Shown here: in pieces, positions 9,440 through 19,168 of the stretch | Numbering within the stretch: position 1 is the stretch's first letter | Layout: each line of letters starts with the position of its first letter | Origin: Cognatundibacterium aquatile | GTDB taxonomy: Bacteria; Pseudomonadota; Gammaproteobacteria; Burkholderiales; Burkholderiaceae_D | Direction of reading: 5' to 3' | DNA length: 64,000 bases | Assembly: GCF_014699135.1 (NCBI RefSeq) | Contig: NZ_JACOFT010000002.1 | Span: 682,001-746,000, forward strand | Notes under the pieces: model-generated | The model's input: only the letters and a program-made list of their open reading frames with translations | Database searches by the model: none | What the model was told of the DNA's origin: nothing | Made by a program: the position numbers and the translations under genes

Positions 9440-9706
9440 ATGTCCACCAAACCCATCCTCGACTGCAAAAATCAAGCCGTCGCTATCGGCGATATTGTCC
9501 GCGTCATCACTCTCAGTAAAAAATTTATTAATAATTTCCCCGAAGACGAGCGCATCTTAATTGAATCGATGATCGGGCAATTTTTCAAAGTGATCGATCT
9601 GGATGAAGACGGTTATCCGTGCGTTATGCGGGAATGGCACGATGAGCGCGGCATACTGCAAACGCATGTCATCGCTTTGGATTCCGAAGAAATGGAAAAG
9701 GTGTGA
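9440..9706 (+). CDS. Small conserved-looking hypothetical protein
   Basis: An 88-residue acidic soluble protein with no signal peptide or membrane segment. Its pattern (VAIGDIVRVITLS... MIGQFFKVIDLDEDG... VIALDSEEMEKV) suggests a small beta-barrel, SH3-like fold, but I do not recognise a named family. The ATG at 9440 begins a compact reading frame between two terminator-like hairpins, so it is probably a single-gene unit. No function is assigned. Confidence 0.6.
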   Translation: MSTKPILDCKNQAVAIGDIVRVITLSKKFINNFPEDERILIESMIGQFFKVIDLDEDGYPCVMREWHDERGILQTHVIALDSEEMEKV

Positions 9707-9734
9707 ATCTGCATCTCTGACAGACTCACACCTT
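9698..9734 (-). terminator. Possible terminator of the flg operon
   Basis: Inverted repeats AAGGTGTGA (9698-9706) and TCACACCTT (9726-9734) flank a 19-nt loop. Read leftwards, the hairpin is followed by TTTTCC, so it could end flgL transcription. It overlaps the stop codon of the convergent small gene. The loop is long, so confidence is moderate. Confidence 0.45.
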
Positions 9735-9758
9735 AAAGAGTACCCAGCAAAAAATTAT

Positions 9759-10973
9759 TTAATTAATATAGTTAAACAGGGACAGCCCGGCAGTTTTTAC
9801 AAACGATTGCTGCGCTGCCTGTAAAGTAGTTTGCTGTTGTGATAACGACGTCAGCGCTTTCACATAATCCAGATCCTGAATATCTGACAACGCAGATTTA
9901 TAGTTCAGTGCATTTGCGGAGCCAAAACTATCAAGATCATCAATTTCCTTCAGACTTGAACCTAATTGCGCACGTGCCGTTAACACGTTACTTAGGGACG
10001 CATCCAGATTGTTATTCCCCTGCGCTAAAGCAGCTGCCAGATCTTTCTTTGCGCTGCTTGTCGTCGCAGGAGTATTGAGCGCATTAATAATGTCAGTCAG
10101 CGTCTCAAAAATATTCTGATTGCCTGGCTGCACACTGAAATGATCCCCAGGCCCTGGCGCGCCGGGTGTATTGGTCAAAGTAATATCCATGCCATCAACC
10201 GTCACCGTTGCCGGGCTGGTGTAAGCGGTACTTGGCACGACTACAGCGCCGGTCGTTTTATTCGTTACGGTAAAATTTAAGCCCGTAGAATCAAATGCAA
10301 TATCGTAGTTCTGACCCGTCAATGCATTTGCTGTCGGTGCGTTGATAGTGACTGCGGCAACGACCTGTCCATTGTTTGAAGGATTCGGAACAACATTGAA
10401 CTGCCCTGGCGACGTACGGATATTCTCAAAAATCTGTGTTCCGGGAGTACTCAACGGCAGCTGGCGCGATGTTTCAACCTGCAGATATCGCTGTCCCTGA
10501 TCACCGTTATATGTTGCTCCGTTGATCGTCTTTGTATAAGGCGCAGTCGTTGTCGAAAAACCGGAAAACAAATAGGCGCCAGTTCCGTCCGTCGCGTTCG
10601 CAAGACCTAACAACTGATCAAGATTACTCTGCATTTCAACCGCAATGTAACTGCGATCTTTATCATTCAGCGTTCCGTTGCCAGCACTGACGATAAGGGT
10701 TTTAAGGTTGTGCAGCGTTGTTGTGACGTTGCCGAGAGTACTTTCAGCCATACTCAGATTATCTTTGGCATTCGCCCGATTCACCGCATACTGCTCATTG
10801 ATTGCATCGGCCTGCGTGATCACCAAAGCACGCGCCGAGCCTATAGGATCATCCGCTGGCGTGAGTATCTTGCGCCCGGAAGCAATCTGTTGTTGCGTAC
10901 GGTTCAGAGAGGATTGCAGATCGCTGATACGGGAACCTCCGCCCTCATAGATCATACTTGTGCTGATACGCAT
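9759..10973 (-). CDS. flgL: Flagellar hook-associated protein 3 (FlgL)
   Basis: A hook-filament junction protein of 404 residues, longer than the roughly 310 of the E. coli protein. Both conserved ends are present: MRISTSMIYEGG...LNRTQQQIASGRKI at the start, and a heptad-rich C-terminus ending in AGLSLFNYIN. These form the D0/D1 coiled-coil ends. The extra length lies at about 190-284, a beta-rich insert with a VDGMDITL...GPGDHFSVQP pattern that also occurs in FlgK. It lies 7 bp after flgK and is exported by the flagellar type III system with FlgN as the likely chaperone. Confidence 0.96.
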   Translation of the reverse strand: MRISTSMIYEGGGSRISDLQSSLNRTQQQIASGRKILTPADDPIGSARALVITQADAINEQYAVNRANAKDNLSMAESTLGNVTTTLHNLKTLIVSAGNGTLNDKDRSYIAVEMQSNLDQLLGLANATDGTGAYLFSGFSTTTAPYTKTINGATYNGDQGQRYLQVETSRQLPLSTPGTQIFENIRTSPGQFNVVPNPSNNGQVVAAVTINAPTANALTGQNYDIAFDSTGLNFTVTNKTTGAVVVPSTAYTSPATVTVDGMDITLTNTPGAPGPGDHFSVQPGNQNIFETLTDIINALNTPATTSSAKKDLAAALAQGNNNLDASLSNVLTARAQLGSSLKEIDDLDSFGSANALNYKSALSDIQDLDYVKALTSLSQQQTTLQAAQQSFVKTAGLSLFNYIN

Positions 10974-10980
10974 AAATTAC

Positions 10981-13227
10981 CTACCTTCCGATGGCCAGTA
11001 TTGCGTCGAATAACTGACTGGCAATCTGCATCAATTTGCCGGCAGCCTGATATGCCTGCTGGTATTTAAGTAAATTGGCGGCTTCTTCATCCAGATTCAC
11101 GCCAGAGATGGATTGTTGATTATCCGTTGCATTCTTCAACAAGGTCGCTTCAGACGCTGTCGTGATACCCAATTCATGTGTTTTATTACCGACCTGACTG
11201 ACAAATTGTGCGTATGCACCTTGTATCGTCGTAGTACTGCCAACCATGCTGTTTTTTGTCTGTATACCCGCCAACAATAAGGCATTCCGGTTATCGCCGG
11301 AACCAGTCACATTGGCTGAGATATTAAACACATCGCTGTTCGAAGGCGTACCAGAAAGAGTGAAACTTGTCCCAGAATAACTATACGTTGCACCGTCAGA
11401 ATAAGGAACTGCCGTACCCGCAGGATAAGTGGTCGACGTTGCCCCCTTAGTAACGGTCACATTCGCGTTTGCAGGAAAACCAGTCAGGGTATTTCCTGCG
11501 GAATTAAAGGTTAATTTGGATGCTGTCACAGGAACAGATGGCGACACAGTAAAAGTATCACCGTTTGCCGGTGCTCCAGAACTGTTCTGAACCGTAAAAC
11601 TCATACCGGAAAAACTGATCTTCGCGCCTGTCGTGTAAGGTACTGTTGCCGGCGGCGCATAATTTGTTGTGGTCGCGCCCACAGTCACAGACACATTGAC
11701 TCCGGCTGGAAAGCCAGTGAATGAGCCACCGGAATAAGTCAGCGTGACTGGTGGTGCGACGGAAGAACTTGCGAAAGAACTATCTGTTTTAACCGCACTA
11801 ATGGTTGCAGTTGCGGAGCTTGATGCGCTCGCGACCGCTGAATCTACTGTGCCAACTGAAATTTTTCCATTACCGATGTTCGTTGTCGGCACTGCCGTTT
11901 TGATCGCCGCAGCAACCGCAATTTTAGAAGGGTCAATCACATCAACGGAAAACCCCGCTGCGGCAGCCAGGGTAGGACGAATCAAAAACTCATCTCCGGT
12001 CGCAGGCTGAGCCGCAGGTGGCTGCGGAAATTCCATCGTAATGCCGTCAATTTTGATCGGCTGTGATGTCGCAGTCTGGGTCTGACCATCAGAAACGCGA
12101 ATGACACGGTAATTTCCGGGGCTGGTTACCTGCAAACGATAATCACTGGTGGTCAGTGCGCTGACATCGGAAATATTCGCCGTTACATCGGCATTCGTTG
12201 TATTTGATGTACTTGGCGTTGTAATTGGTTGGGGAATATTAAAAAACTTCGCACCAGTCGCGCCGTTCAGATCTTGCCCCAATGCATGCTGCTCATTGAA
12301 TGCCGAGGCAATACCAATCGCCACACGCCCGATCGCATTCTGCGCAGGATCTAAAGTATTGGCCCTAAAATCAAAGAGCCCGCCCAAAACGCCGCCTGGC
12401 AAACCATTTTCGGCAATTTGCACCGACGTACCGTTAGCAGAATACGAGACTTCCGCTCTGGTCGAATCAGTTTTAGAGACACTTAATTCGAGCTGATTAA
12501 CGACCCCGCCCAGAACAAGCGGTTGCCCATTTCCAATAAACACATTGAATTTATTATCCTGAGGTATCACCGTGACTTTGGTGTACTTCGACATTTCTGT
12601 AATTAACTGGTCGCGTTGATCAAGTAAGTCATTTGGTGGTGAACCGGTTGTGCTGACTGACTTTGCAATCGTCTCATTTAAATTGGCGACTTGCGACGCA
12701 TACGTATTGATTGCGGTAATCGCACCGCCAATCTGACCGTTGACGTTCTGTCTGATCTCATCCAGACGGGTCTGCAAACTATTGAAACGGCCAGCCAATG
12801 ACTGCGCACTGGATAAAACCGCCTGACGTGCTGCTGCACCGGCGGTCCCGTTCGGACTCGCAGAAAGGTTTTGTATAGATGTGAAAAAACCTTGTAATGC
12901 CGGCGTCACTCCTGCCGTCGGATCGGCAATCAGATTATTGATTTGTTGAATTTGCGAGTAATAAGCGTCAGCCTGGTTCTTGGTGGTCTGCGTCGCATTC
13001 ACTTGCTGGCTGATAAATGCGTCGTATTGTCGCTGTATCTGGCTGATGGAGACGCCCTGCCCAACAAAAGAACCACCCAGCAATTGCGGCGCATTCGCCG
13101 ATTGCAACACAACCTGGCGGTTATAACCTGCCGTCCCAGCGTTGGCAATATTATGTCCAGTGGTACTAATTCCCACTTGGGCAGCGGCCAATGCGGTTTG
13201 CCCGATGTTCAGAATATTTGTACCCAT
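10981..13227 (-). CDS. flgK: Flagellar hook-associated protein 1 (FlgK)
   Basis: At 748 residues this is about 200 longer than E. coli FlgK. Conserved ends are clear: ILNIGQTALAAAQ and GHNIANAGTAGYNRQ at 5-37, and SGVNLDEEAANLLKYQQAYQ near 708-727. It caps the hook and starts the filament. Extra mass lies in the middle: one insert at about 340-420, and two tandem roughly 73-residue units at about 493-565 and 568-638. Both tandem units have GFPA..NV.VT.GATTT and PYT.GA..S.SG.SF patterns. It has its own sigma-28 promoter 49 bp upstream. Confidence 0.96.
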   Translation of the reverse strand: MGTNILNIGQTALAAAQVGISTTGHNIANAGTAGYNRQVVLQSANAPQLLGGSFVGQGVSISQIQRQYDAFISQQVNATQTTKNQADAYYSQIQQINNLIADPTAGVTPALQGFFTSIQNLSASPNGTAGAAARQAVLSSAQSLAGRFNSLQTRLDEIRQNVNGQIGGAITAINTYASQVANLNETIAKSVSTTGSPPNDLLDQRDQLITEMSKYTKVTVIPQDNKFNVFIGNGQPLVLGGVVNQLELSVSKTDSTRAEVSYSANGTSVQIAENGLPGGVLGGLFDFRANTLDPAQNAIGRVAIGIASAFNEQHALGQDLNGATGAKFFNIPQPITTPSTSNTTNADVTANISDVSALTTSDYRLQVTSPGNYRVIRVSDGQTQTATSQPIKIDGITMEFPQPPAAQPATGDEFLIRPTLAAAAGFSVDVIDPSKIAVAAAIKTAVPTTNIGNGKISVGTVDSAVASASSSATATISAVKTDSSFASSSVAPPVTLTYSGGSFTGFPAGVNVSVTVGATTTNYAPPATVPYTTGAKISFSGMSFTVQNSSGAPANGDTFTVSPSVPVTASKLTFNSAGNTLTGFPANANVTVTKGATSTTYPAGTAVPYSDGATYSYSGTSFTLSGTPSNSDVFNISANVTGSGDNRNALLLAGIQTKNSMVGSTTTIQGAYAQFVSQVGNKTHELGITTASEATLLKNATDNQQSISGVNLDEEAANLLKYQQAYQAAGKLMQIASQLFDAILAIGR
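11314..11751 (-). repeat. Tandem protein-domain duplication inside flgK
   Basis: Two diverged copies of a roughly 73-codon unit encode FlgK residues about 493-565 and 568-638. They share GFPAGVNVSV/GFPANANVTV, GATTTNY/GATSTTY and SFTVQNSS/SFTLSGTP. A more distant related unit lies at residues about 340-420 and another in FlgL. Confidence 0.7.
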
Positions 13228-13275
13228 AATTTAACCTATTGATTATTTGAGCTTTGTTGAGCTATCACCTTAAGG

Positions 13276-13302
13276 TTTTCGGAGAAAAACACAAAAACTT
13301 TA
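13276..13302 (-). promoter_or_regulatory. Sigma-28 (FliA) promoter for flgKL
   Basis: On the minus strand the sequence reads TAAAGTTT, 11 bases, then TCCGAAAA. The FliA consensus is TAAAGTTT-N11-GCCGATAA. The -35 element and spacing are exact and the -10 has two mismatches. It lies about 49 bp before the flgK start, in the only long gap (118 bp) of the flgB-L cluster. Confidence 0.75.
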
Positions 13303-13345
13303 ATGTAGTAAAAATAATAACTAGAAATTAGCAAAGACCGTCACA

Positions 13346-14269
13346 TTACGTCGACAATGTTTGTTTGATTATTTTAGTCAGTTTATTGGCGTATTGCGGG
13401 TCAGTCGCATAACCAGCCTTTTGCAGGCCGACAGCAAAACTGGTTGCATCTTTGGCATTTGCAATGACATTTTCATAGCGAGGATTTTTTGTCAAAAGCT
13501 TTGCGTAGTCTTTGAATGCATCTGCGTAGGAATCATAGGCTTTAAATTTTTCAACTTTACGATAGGCGACGCCGTTGACATATTCCGTTGTTACCGCATC
13601 AACAGTTTTCCCCTTCCATTTACTGGTCGCCTTCATGCCAAAAATATTGTGGCTGGTACTGCCATCGACTGTTTTAATTTCACGGCGCCCCCAACCACTT
13701 TCCAGCGCCGCTTGTCCGAGCATGAATTTAGCCGGAATTCCCGTCGCCTTACTTGCCGCCTCAGCGTCGGCACTTAATTTTTCCTGAAATTCACGAACGT
13801 GCGCCGGCCCCGAAAAACTCGTCTTTGCCGCTGTGGCAGGTTGTTGCTCAAATTTCAGATTATCCAGATACGAACTGATGCCTCTGGCGTTACCCGCGAT
13901 GCTCCCACTAATACCGACGCCATTGCCAGCAGTAACATCATCCGTTTGCAACGCCTGGCTCACCGCATTATTAGTCAATTGCCTTACCAGCGCATCTGCA
14001 AGACCAATACCGCGGTTTGCCATCGATTGTGACAATTGCTGATCAAGCATCGATGTGTAGGTACGGGTTTGTTCATTGTCGAAGGCACCATCCTGGCCAC
14101 CAGCCTGACGCATGGATTTCAGCATCATATTCATGAACAATGCCTCAAACTGCTTGGCTGCTGCCTTGATAGATTCGGGGGAATTATCTTTCGCCGATTG
14201 CTTGAGCCCATCCAGACTCTTGCTATCAAAAGCTAATTTATTATCCGAAAGATCAGCACGACCGATCAT
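13346..14269 (-). CDS. flgJ: Flagellar rod cap / peptidoglycan hydrolase FlgJ
   Basis: A 307-residue bifunctional protein. The N-terminal rod-binding domain spans about 1-100 and contains AKQFEALFMNMMLKSMRQA. The C-terminal glucosaminidase domain spans about 150-305, with the catalytic glutamate in AALESGWG and the NIFGMKA motif. It works in the periplasm, opening the murein layer for the growing rod and capping rod assembly. It follows flgI by 9 bp, normal for the flg cluster. The two-domain form is the one usual in beta- and gammaproteobacteria. Confidence 0.96.
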   Translation of the reverse strand: MIGRADLSDNKLAFDSKSLDGLKQSAKDNSPESIKAAAKQFEALFMNMMLKSMRQAGGQDGAFDNEQTRTYTSMLDQQLSQSMANRGIGLADALVRQLTNNAVSQALQTDDVTAGNGVGISGSIAGNARGISSYLDNLKFEQQPATAAKTSFSGPAHVREFQEKLSADAEAASKATGIPAKFMLGQAALESGWGRREIKTVDGSTSHNIFGMKATSKWKGKTVDAVTTEYVNGVAYRKVEKFKAYDSYADAFKDYAKLLTKNPRYENVIANAKDATSFAVGLQKAGYATDPQYANKLTKIIKQTLST

Positions 14270-14278
14270 GAGGCATCC

Positions 14279-15406
14279 TTAAATAATTTCAAGCTCTGCA
14301 CGCAAAGCGCCAGAGGCTTTAATCGCCTGCAAAATCGCCAGCAGATCCTGTGGTGTTGCACCGATTGCATTCAAGGCTTTCACGACATCGGCTAACGATG
14401 TGCCTGCCTTCAGCATCATTAATTGCCCAGCATCTTTTGTGATACTGATGCCAGAGTTTGCAGTCGCTGCGGTTTGACCACCCGCCAGAGCATTTGGCTG
14501 ACTGATCGCGTTATCCGTATTAATGACAACGGAAAGATTGCCGTGCGCGACAGCACAGGAATCCAGCGTAACGGCCTGATTCATCACGATAGAGCCTGTC
14601 CGCGCATTCAAGATCACTTTTGCCACAGTCTGCGCCGGAGTCACATCCAGACTTTCCAAAGCACCTAAAAATGAGACCCTCTGATCTGCACTGACTGGTG
14701 CTTTCACCTGAATCGCACGGCCATCCAGTGCGGCCGCAGTTTCAGGGCCAAAACGCCGGTTAATCGCGTCAACGACTCTGCTTGCGGTAGAAAAATCTGA
14801 TGTATTCAATTCCAGTTGTATCGTATTTCCCTGACCGACAGAACTGGGAACCGCCCGTTCCACCGTCGCTCCCGAAGAAATACGTCCTACACTCAGATGA
14901 TTGACTTGTGCTTTACTACCATTCGCAGAAGCGCCGACGCCACCGACCAATACGTTGCCTTGCGCCATCGCATAAATCTGGTTATCCGCACCTTTGAGTG
15001 GCGTCATCAACAAAGTACCACCACGAAGGCTCTTCGCATTCCCCATAGACGATACCGTCACATCCAAGGCTTGCCCCGGTTGTGCGAACGGTGGAAGCGA
15101 TGTCGTTACCATGACGGCTGCGACATTTTTCAACTGCAAACTCGTACCGACAGGCAAAGTAACCCCCATCTGCTGCAACATACTGACGATACTTTGCACC
15201 GTAAACGGCGTTTGTGTAGTCTGATCACCGCTTCCATCAAGGCCGACAACTAAGCCGTAACCCAGCAGCTGATTCTGACGAACGCCCTGAATACCGGCAA
15301 GGTCTTTCAACCTTTCGGCCCGGCATTCTGCCGTCAGCGTCATGCCCATCGTCAGAGTAATGAGCAGAGTGCAAAGCGACGACCGCAACTGCGTATATTT
15401 TTTCAT
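14279..15406 (-). CDS. flgI: Flagellar P-ring protein FlgI
   Basis: A 375-residue periplasmic P-ring subunit with a signal peptide ending near the ALTAECRAERL region. It continues with the family-defining RLKDLAGIQGVRQNQLLGYG and GDQTTQTPFTVQS segments. The ATG at 15406 has a GAGG ribosome site six bases upstream and is preferred over an in-frame TTG at 15412. It forms the rod bushing together with FlgH and needs FlgA for assembly. It is 21 bp after flgH. Confidence 0.97.
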   Translation of the reverse strand: MKKYTQLRSSLCTLLITLTMGMTLTAECRAERLKDLAGIQGVRQNQLLGYGLVVGLDGSGDQTTQTPFTVQSIVSMLQQMGVTLPVGTSLQLKNVAAVMVTTSLPPFAQPGQALDVTVSSMGNAKSLRGGTLLMTPLKGADNQIYAMAQGNVLVGGVGASANGSKAQVNHLSVGRISSGATVERAVPSSVGQGNTIQLELNTSDFSTASRVVDAINRRFGPETAAALDGRAIQVKAPVSADQRVSFLGALESLDVTPAQTVAKVILNARTGSIVMNQAVTLDSCAVAHGNLSVVINTDNAISQPNALAGGQTAATANSGISITKDAGQLMMLKAGTSLADVVKALNAIGATPQDLLAILQAIKASGALRAELEII

Positions 15407-15427
15407 ATTCAACCTCTTTTCAGTTTC

Positions 15428-16090
15428 TTACATAGGAAGAAAACTGAGGAAGAAACGCGTCAGCATGGAGTTCGCCTCAGCCTTATCGATTCTCGTCGTT
15501 GAGCGGTATTCAAATCTGGCATCGGCCACCTGCGTGGACGGTACAACATTGCCCGCTGCTATGGTCTGAGGATTGATCACGCCGGAAAACCGGACGAACT
15601 CAGCGCCCTTATCAAAGGCAAGTTGCTTTTCACCACTAACCAGCAAATTACCGTTAGGCAGAACATCAATGACAGTTACAGCAATCGTCCCGGTAAAACT
15701 GTTACTCGCCGTTTCCGCACCTTTTTCATCAAATTTTGAAGAACCGTTGGTACTCAGCCCCAACTGTGCAGTGGTTGAGGACTTCACTCCAAATACTGTC
15801 GGTGCAGCCAGCGATAAACCAGAAGATTTACTGGAAGAACTCGCGCTGCCTTTTGCTGCGGAAGTTCTTTCACTGATAGAGATTGTCAATACATCGCCTA
15901 CCATTCTGGGCTTTGCATCTTCATATAAAGGGCGATAACTTGCCGACTGAAAAATCGCACCATTAATTTCTTTGTGAGGTTTCGCAGACTGCGCCGGCAA
16001 CGATGTTGGCTGATGCACGATGGCCGGCGGAGTCACAGCACAACCTGCCAGCAACAAGACGACACTACCGGAAAAAAATAAAGCCTTCAT
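15428..16090 (-). CDS. flgH: Flagellar L-ring lipoprotein FlgH
   Basis: A 220-residue outer-membrane lipoprotein. The lipobox LLAGC places the lipidated cysteine at C17. Typical FlgH features follow: a SLFQ-like GAIFQSASYRPLYEDAKPRMVGDVLTI segment at about 44-70 (given as positions), and a C-terminal ...GVINPQTI.....V.STQVADARFEY stretch. It forms the L ring around the rod. It lies 24 bp downstream of flgG. Confidence 0.97.
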   Translation of the reverse strand: MKALFFSGSVVLLLAGCAVTPPAIVHQPTSLPAQSAKPHKEINGAIFQSASYRPLYEDAKPRMVGDVLTISISERTSAAKGSASSSSKSSGLSLAAPTVFGVKSSTTAQLGLSTNGSSKFDEKGAETASNSFTGTIAVTVIDVLPNGNLLVSGEKQLAFDKGAEFVRFSGVINPQTIAAGNVVPSTQVADARFEYRSTTRIDKAEANSMLTRFFLSFLPM

Positions 16091-16114
16091 GATGTCCTCA
16101 ACTGGTTACCAAAA

Positions 16115-16897
16115 TCAGAGTTGCGTTAACTTTTGCAGCATCTGATCAGAGGTCGTAATCGCCTTACTGTTAATTTCGTATGCACGCTGCGTCTGTATCA
16201 TGTTGACCAATTCTTCAGCAACATTGACGTTCGAGGTTTCGACAAAATTTTGCATCAGTAACCCTGCTCCGTTTGTGCCTGGTGTATTAGTTCCCGGATT
16301 GCCTGACGCTGCCGTCTCTGAGTACAAGTTTTCGCCCAGAGCCAATAAACCTGTCGGGTTAATAAACGTCGCGAGCTGAATGGAACCAACCTGCACTGGT
16401 GCGCTGGAGCCTGGCTGCGTGACAGAAACAGTGCCATCGCGTCCCACAGTAATCGACTGTGCATTGGCAGGAATCGTGATTGCAGGCTGAATCACAAAGC
16501 CACTTGATGTGACTAATTGCCCCTGACTATCCATCTGAAAAGAACCATCGCGGGTGTATGCCGTAGAGCCATCAGGCATCAACACCTGAAAAAAACCCTG
16601 GCCTTGAATCGCCACATCTTTCGCATTGCCAGTTTGTTGCAGATTGCCTTGTGTGAAAATTTTCTCGGTTGCGACGGTACGTACACCAGTGCCTAACTGC
16701 AGCCCAGAAGGCAGTTGCGTTTGCTGCGAACTTTGCGCACCAGGCTGACGTATAGTCTGATACAACAAGTCTTCGAAAACTGCACGTGAACGCTTAAATC
16801 CGGTAGTGCTGACGTTCGCCAGATTATTGGTAATCACATCCATTTGTGTTTGCTGTGAATCCAGGCCAGTCTTGGCGATCCAGAGTGAACGTATCAT
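16115..16897 (-). CDS. flgG: Distal rod protein FlgG
   Basis: A 260-residue protein, the standard FlgG length. It opens [20 protein letters not shown] and has the [16 protein letters not shown] rod-hook signature (about 24-39). It closes with the [21 protein letters not shown]-terminal helix. These ends form the D0 coiled coil of axial flagellar proteins. It builds the distal rod between FlgF and the hook. Confidence 0.97.
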   Translation of the reverse strand: MIRSLWIAKTGLDSQQTQMDVITNNLANVSTTGFKRSRAVFEDLLYQTIRQPGAQSSQQTQLPSGLQLGTGVRTVATEKIFTQGNLQQTGNAKDVAIQGQGFFQVLMPDGSTAYTRDGSFQMDSQGQLVTSSGFVIQPAITIPANAQSITVGRDGTVSVTQPGSSAPVQVGSIQLATFINPTGLLALGENLYSETAASGNPGTNTPGTNGAGLLMQNFVETSNVNVAEELVNMIQTQRAYEINSKAITTSDQMLQKLTQL

Positions 16898-16969
16898 TTA
16901 TTTCTCCTGCACGCACTGCGGCGTAATGAACAGCTTAATTTGCTACCGGTTATTCTGCGCCTAAAACGA

Positions 16970-17710
16970 CTAACCCAAACTGAGGATCTGACTGGCTTTT
17001 GTTGCGTTATTCTCCGCATTCTGCAAAAGACGCATTTGCATTTCAAATTGGCGACCAAGGTTAATCATGGTCACCATCGATTCCACCACACTGACATTGC
17101 TGTTTTCCAGCATGCCGCCAGCAACGCCAACGGCAGCATCTGCATCGGCAACGGTGCCGTCTTTCGTTTTAAATAATCCATCATCACCGCGTACCAGATT
17201 TTCTTCTGGCGGATTTACCAGTTTTAAGCGACCGATCACTTGCACCGCATTTGGATTGGAACCGACCGGCACAGTTGATACGGTACCGTCCTTTGCAATT
17301 GCAATCGACACGTCCGGCGGAATCGTAATCGGACCGCCGTCGCCAATCAGATTTAAACCATTCTGCGTTTGCAAAACCCCGTTTTCACTTAATTTCAGGC
17401 TGCCACTGCGGGTGTAGCCCTCAGAGCCGTCAGGCTTTTCTACCGCCAGCCAACCCTTACCCTGAACCGCAACGTCGAGTTCACGCCCGGTCAATTGCAA
17501 ACTACCCGCAGAGAAATCCGTACCTACCGTCGCGTCAACAACAAACGCGCGGGTTGGCAGCTCCGCCCCCTGCACCGGCACTGCCCTGAAGGAATCTAAT
17601 TGAGCACGAAACCCTGTAGTCGTTGCATTGGCCAGGTTATGCGCGTTCGTTGCCTGCTGCTCAAGAATATGCTTGGCACCCGTCATCGCTGTATAAATCA
17701 ACCTATCCAT
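16970..17710 (-). CDS. flgF: Proximal rod protein FlgF
   Basis: A 246-residue rod protein starting MDRLIYTAMTGAKHIL, the classic FlgF start. The ATG at 17710 has a GGGAGG ribosome site five bases upstream, so I prefer it to the in-frame GTG at 17716. It has the HNLANATTTGFRAQ axial motif and a C-terminal SVVESMVTMINLGRQFEMQM helix. It assembles between the proximal rod and FlgG. Confidence 0.96.
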   Translation of the reverse strand: MDRLIYTAMTGAKHILEQQATNAHNLANATTTGFRAQLDSFRAVPVQGAELPTRAFVVDATVGTDFSAGSLQLTGRELDVAVQGKGWLAVEKPDGSEGYTRSGSLKLSENGVLQTQNGLNLIGDGGPITIPPDVSIAIAKDGTVSTVPVGSNPNAVQVIGRLKLVNPPEENLVRGDDGLFKTKDGTVADADAAVGVAGGMLENSNVSVVESMVTMINLGRQFEMQMRLLQNAENNATKASQILSLG

Positions 17711-17764
17711 GACCACCTCCCGATAAGCACGTACTCAATTCAATATCCATTTTTATTCAGATGA

Positions 17765-19117
17765 TTAACGCAGATTCACGATTGTTTGCAAAATCTGATC
17801 CTGTGTTTTAATGGTTTGTGAATTTGCCTGATAAACACGTTGCGCCGTGATCATATTGACCAGTTCGCCGGTAAGATCAGTATTCGAGTCTTCCGTTGCC
17901 GACGCCGTTAACGCACCGAGACCACCTGAATTTGGAGGACCGACCAAAGGCTGACCAGATTCAGAAGTCTCTGCCCACTGGTTATCGCCCAGCGATTGCA
18001 AACCGTTAGAATTGGTAAATGATGCCAAAACAACCTGTCCCAATACTTTCGTCTGACCGTTGGTATAACTACCGACAATCGTGCCGTCTTTCGCTGTATT
18101 GAACTTGGATAATTTGCCAGATGTAAAGCCATCCTGCTTCATGCTGCTGACGCTGAAATCCGAGCCGAACTGCGTTGAATTCGTGTAATCAAATTTGATG
18201 TTTGCTGTCGTATTGATCGGTGTCACAGCACCTGAAGCGACAGGCACAATCATCTGTAACGCACGCGGATCAGTTGCGGCATACGCAGGGATCGCACCAG
18301 TCAACTTACCCATATTGTCAAATGCCAGCTTACCAATCGGTGTTGGCGTCGTCGCTGCTGGCGTCAAAGCACCCGCCGCATCGAAAGGATTACCATCAAC
18401 TGTTGCAAAGACATTCCATTCTATGGTGCCTGCTGTTGCGGGCGGCGTAGCAACCGGATCAACGCGCACATAGTAAGTTTGTAAAACGTGAGAATTACCC
18501 AGACTATCAAACACCGTTACCGATGTCGATTTATTGTAGGACGTAGGATCAGTCGGAGAAAAAGCAATCGGCGTGATGACAGGTGGAATCGTCACTGGCT
18601 TTTGCGTCCCTGGCACGTATTCACGCGAATCCAGATTCATCACGCCACTGACCTTTGCTGTTTGCGCCGGTGCGATATCCGCAGTATTAATCGTAATTGG
18701 CGACGCAGACCCGGTTGAAAGCACACCCGCCGCATTCGCAATATAACCGGTCAGTTGCTGTCCTTGTGCATTGACCAGACCACCGTTTTTATCCAGTTGA
18801 AACTGACCATTACGAGTATAGGTGACAGCACCGTTTTTAATCATGCGGAAAAAACCGTTACCGTTAATCGCTGTATCGAGTGGGTTATTGGTCGAGCTGA
18901 TATTCCCTTGGGTAAATTGCTGAGCTATCGTCGATACCCGCACACCGATACCAACTGCATTCGCAGAAGCGCCACTCAATGAGTTCGCATAAACATCCGC
19001 AAACTGCACTTGCGCCTGCTTAAAACCGACTGTATTTGCATTCGAAATATTGTTACCGATCACATCCAGTGATTTCGATGCCGCGTTTAATCCACTAAGA
19101 CCTTGCTGAAAACCCAT
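17765..19117 (-). CDS. flgE: Flagellar hook protein FlgE
   Basis: A 450-residue hook subunit. The N-terminus MGFQQGLSGLNAASKSLDVI and NNISNANTVGFKQAQ, and the C-terminus DLTGELVNMITAQRVYQANS, are the conserved D0/D1 ends. The variable outer domains lie between. It polymerises into the universal joint on the FlgD scaffold. It lies 51 bp after flgD and is the most abundant product of this operon in most flagellate bacteria. Confidence 0.97.
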   Translation of the reverse strand: MGFQQGLSGLNAASKSLDVIGNNISNANTVGFKQAQVQFADVYANSLSGASANAVGIGVRVSTIAQQFTQGNISSTNNPLDTAINGNGFFRMIKNGAVTYTRNGQFQLDKNGGLVNAQGQQLTGYIANAAGVLSTGSASPITINTADIAPAQTAKVSGVMNLDSREYVPGTQKPVTIPPVITPIAFSPTDPTSYNKSTSVTVFDSLGNSHVLQTYYVRVDPVATPPATAGTIEWNVFATVDGNPFDAAGALTPAATTPTPIGKLAFDNMGKLTGAIPAYAATDPRALQMIVPVASGAVTPINTTANIKFDYTNSTQFGSDFSVSSMKQDGFTSGKLSKFNTAKDGTIVGSYTNGQTKVLGQVVLASFTNSNGLQSLGDNQWAETSESGQPLVGPPNSGGLGALTASATEDSNTDLTGELVNMITAQRVYQANSQTIKTQDQILQTIVNLR

Positions 19118-19168
19118 GATTTTTCTCCCTAACTTTAAATACTGCGATTACCTGAGTAATCAGCAATC

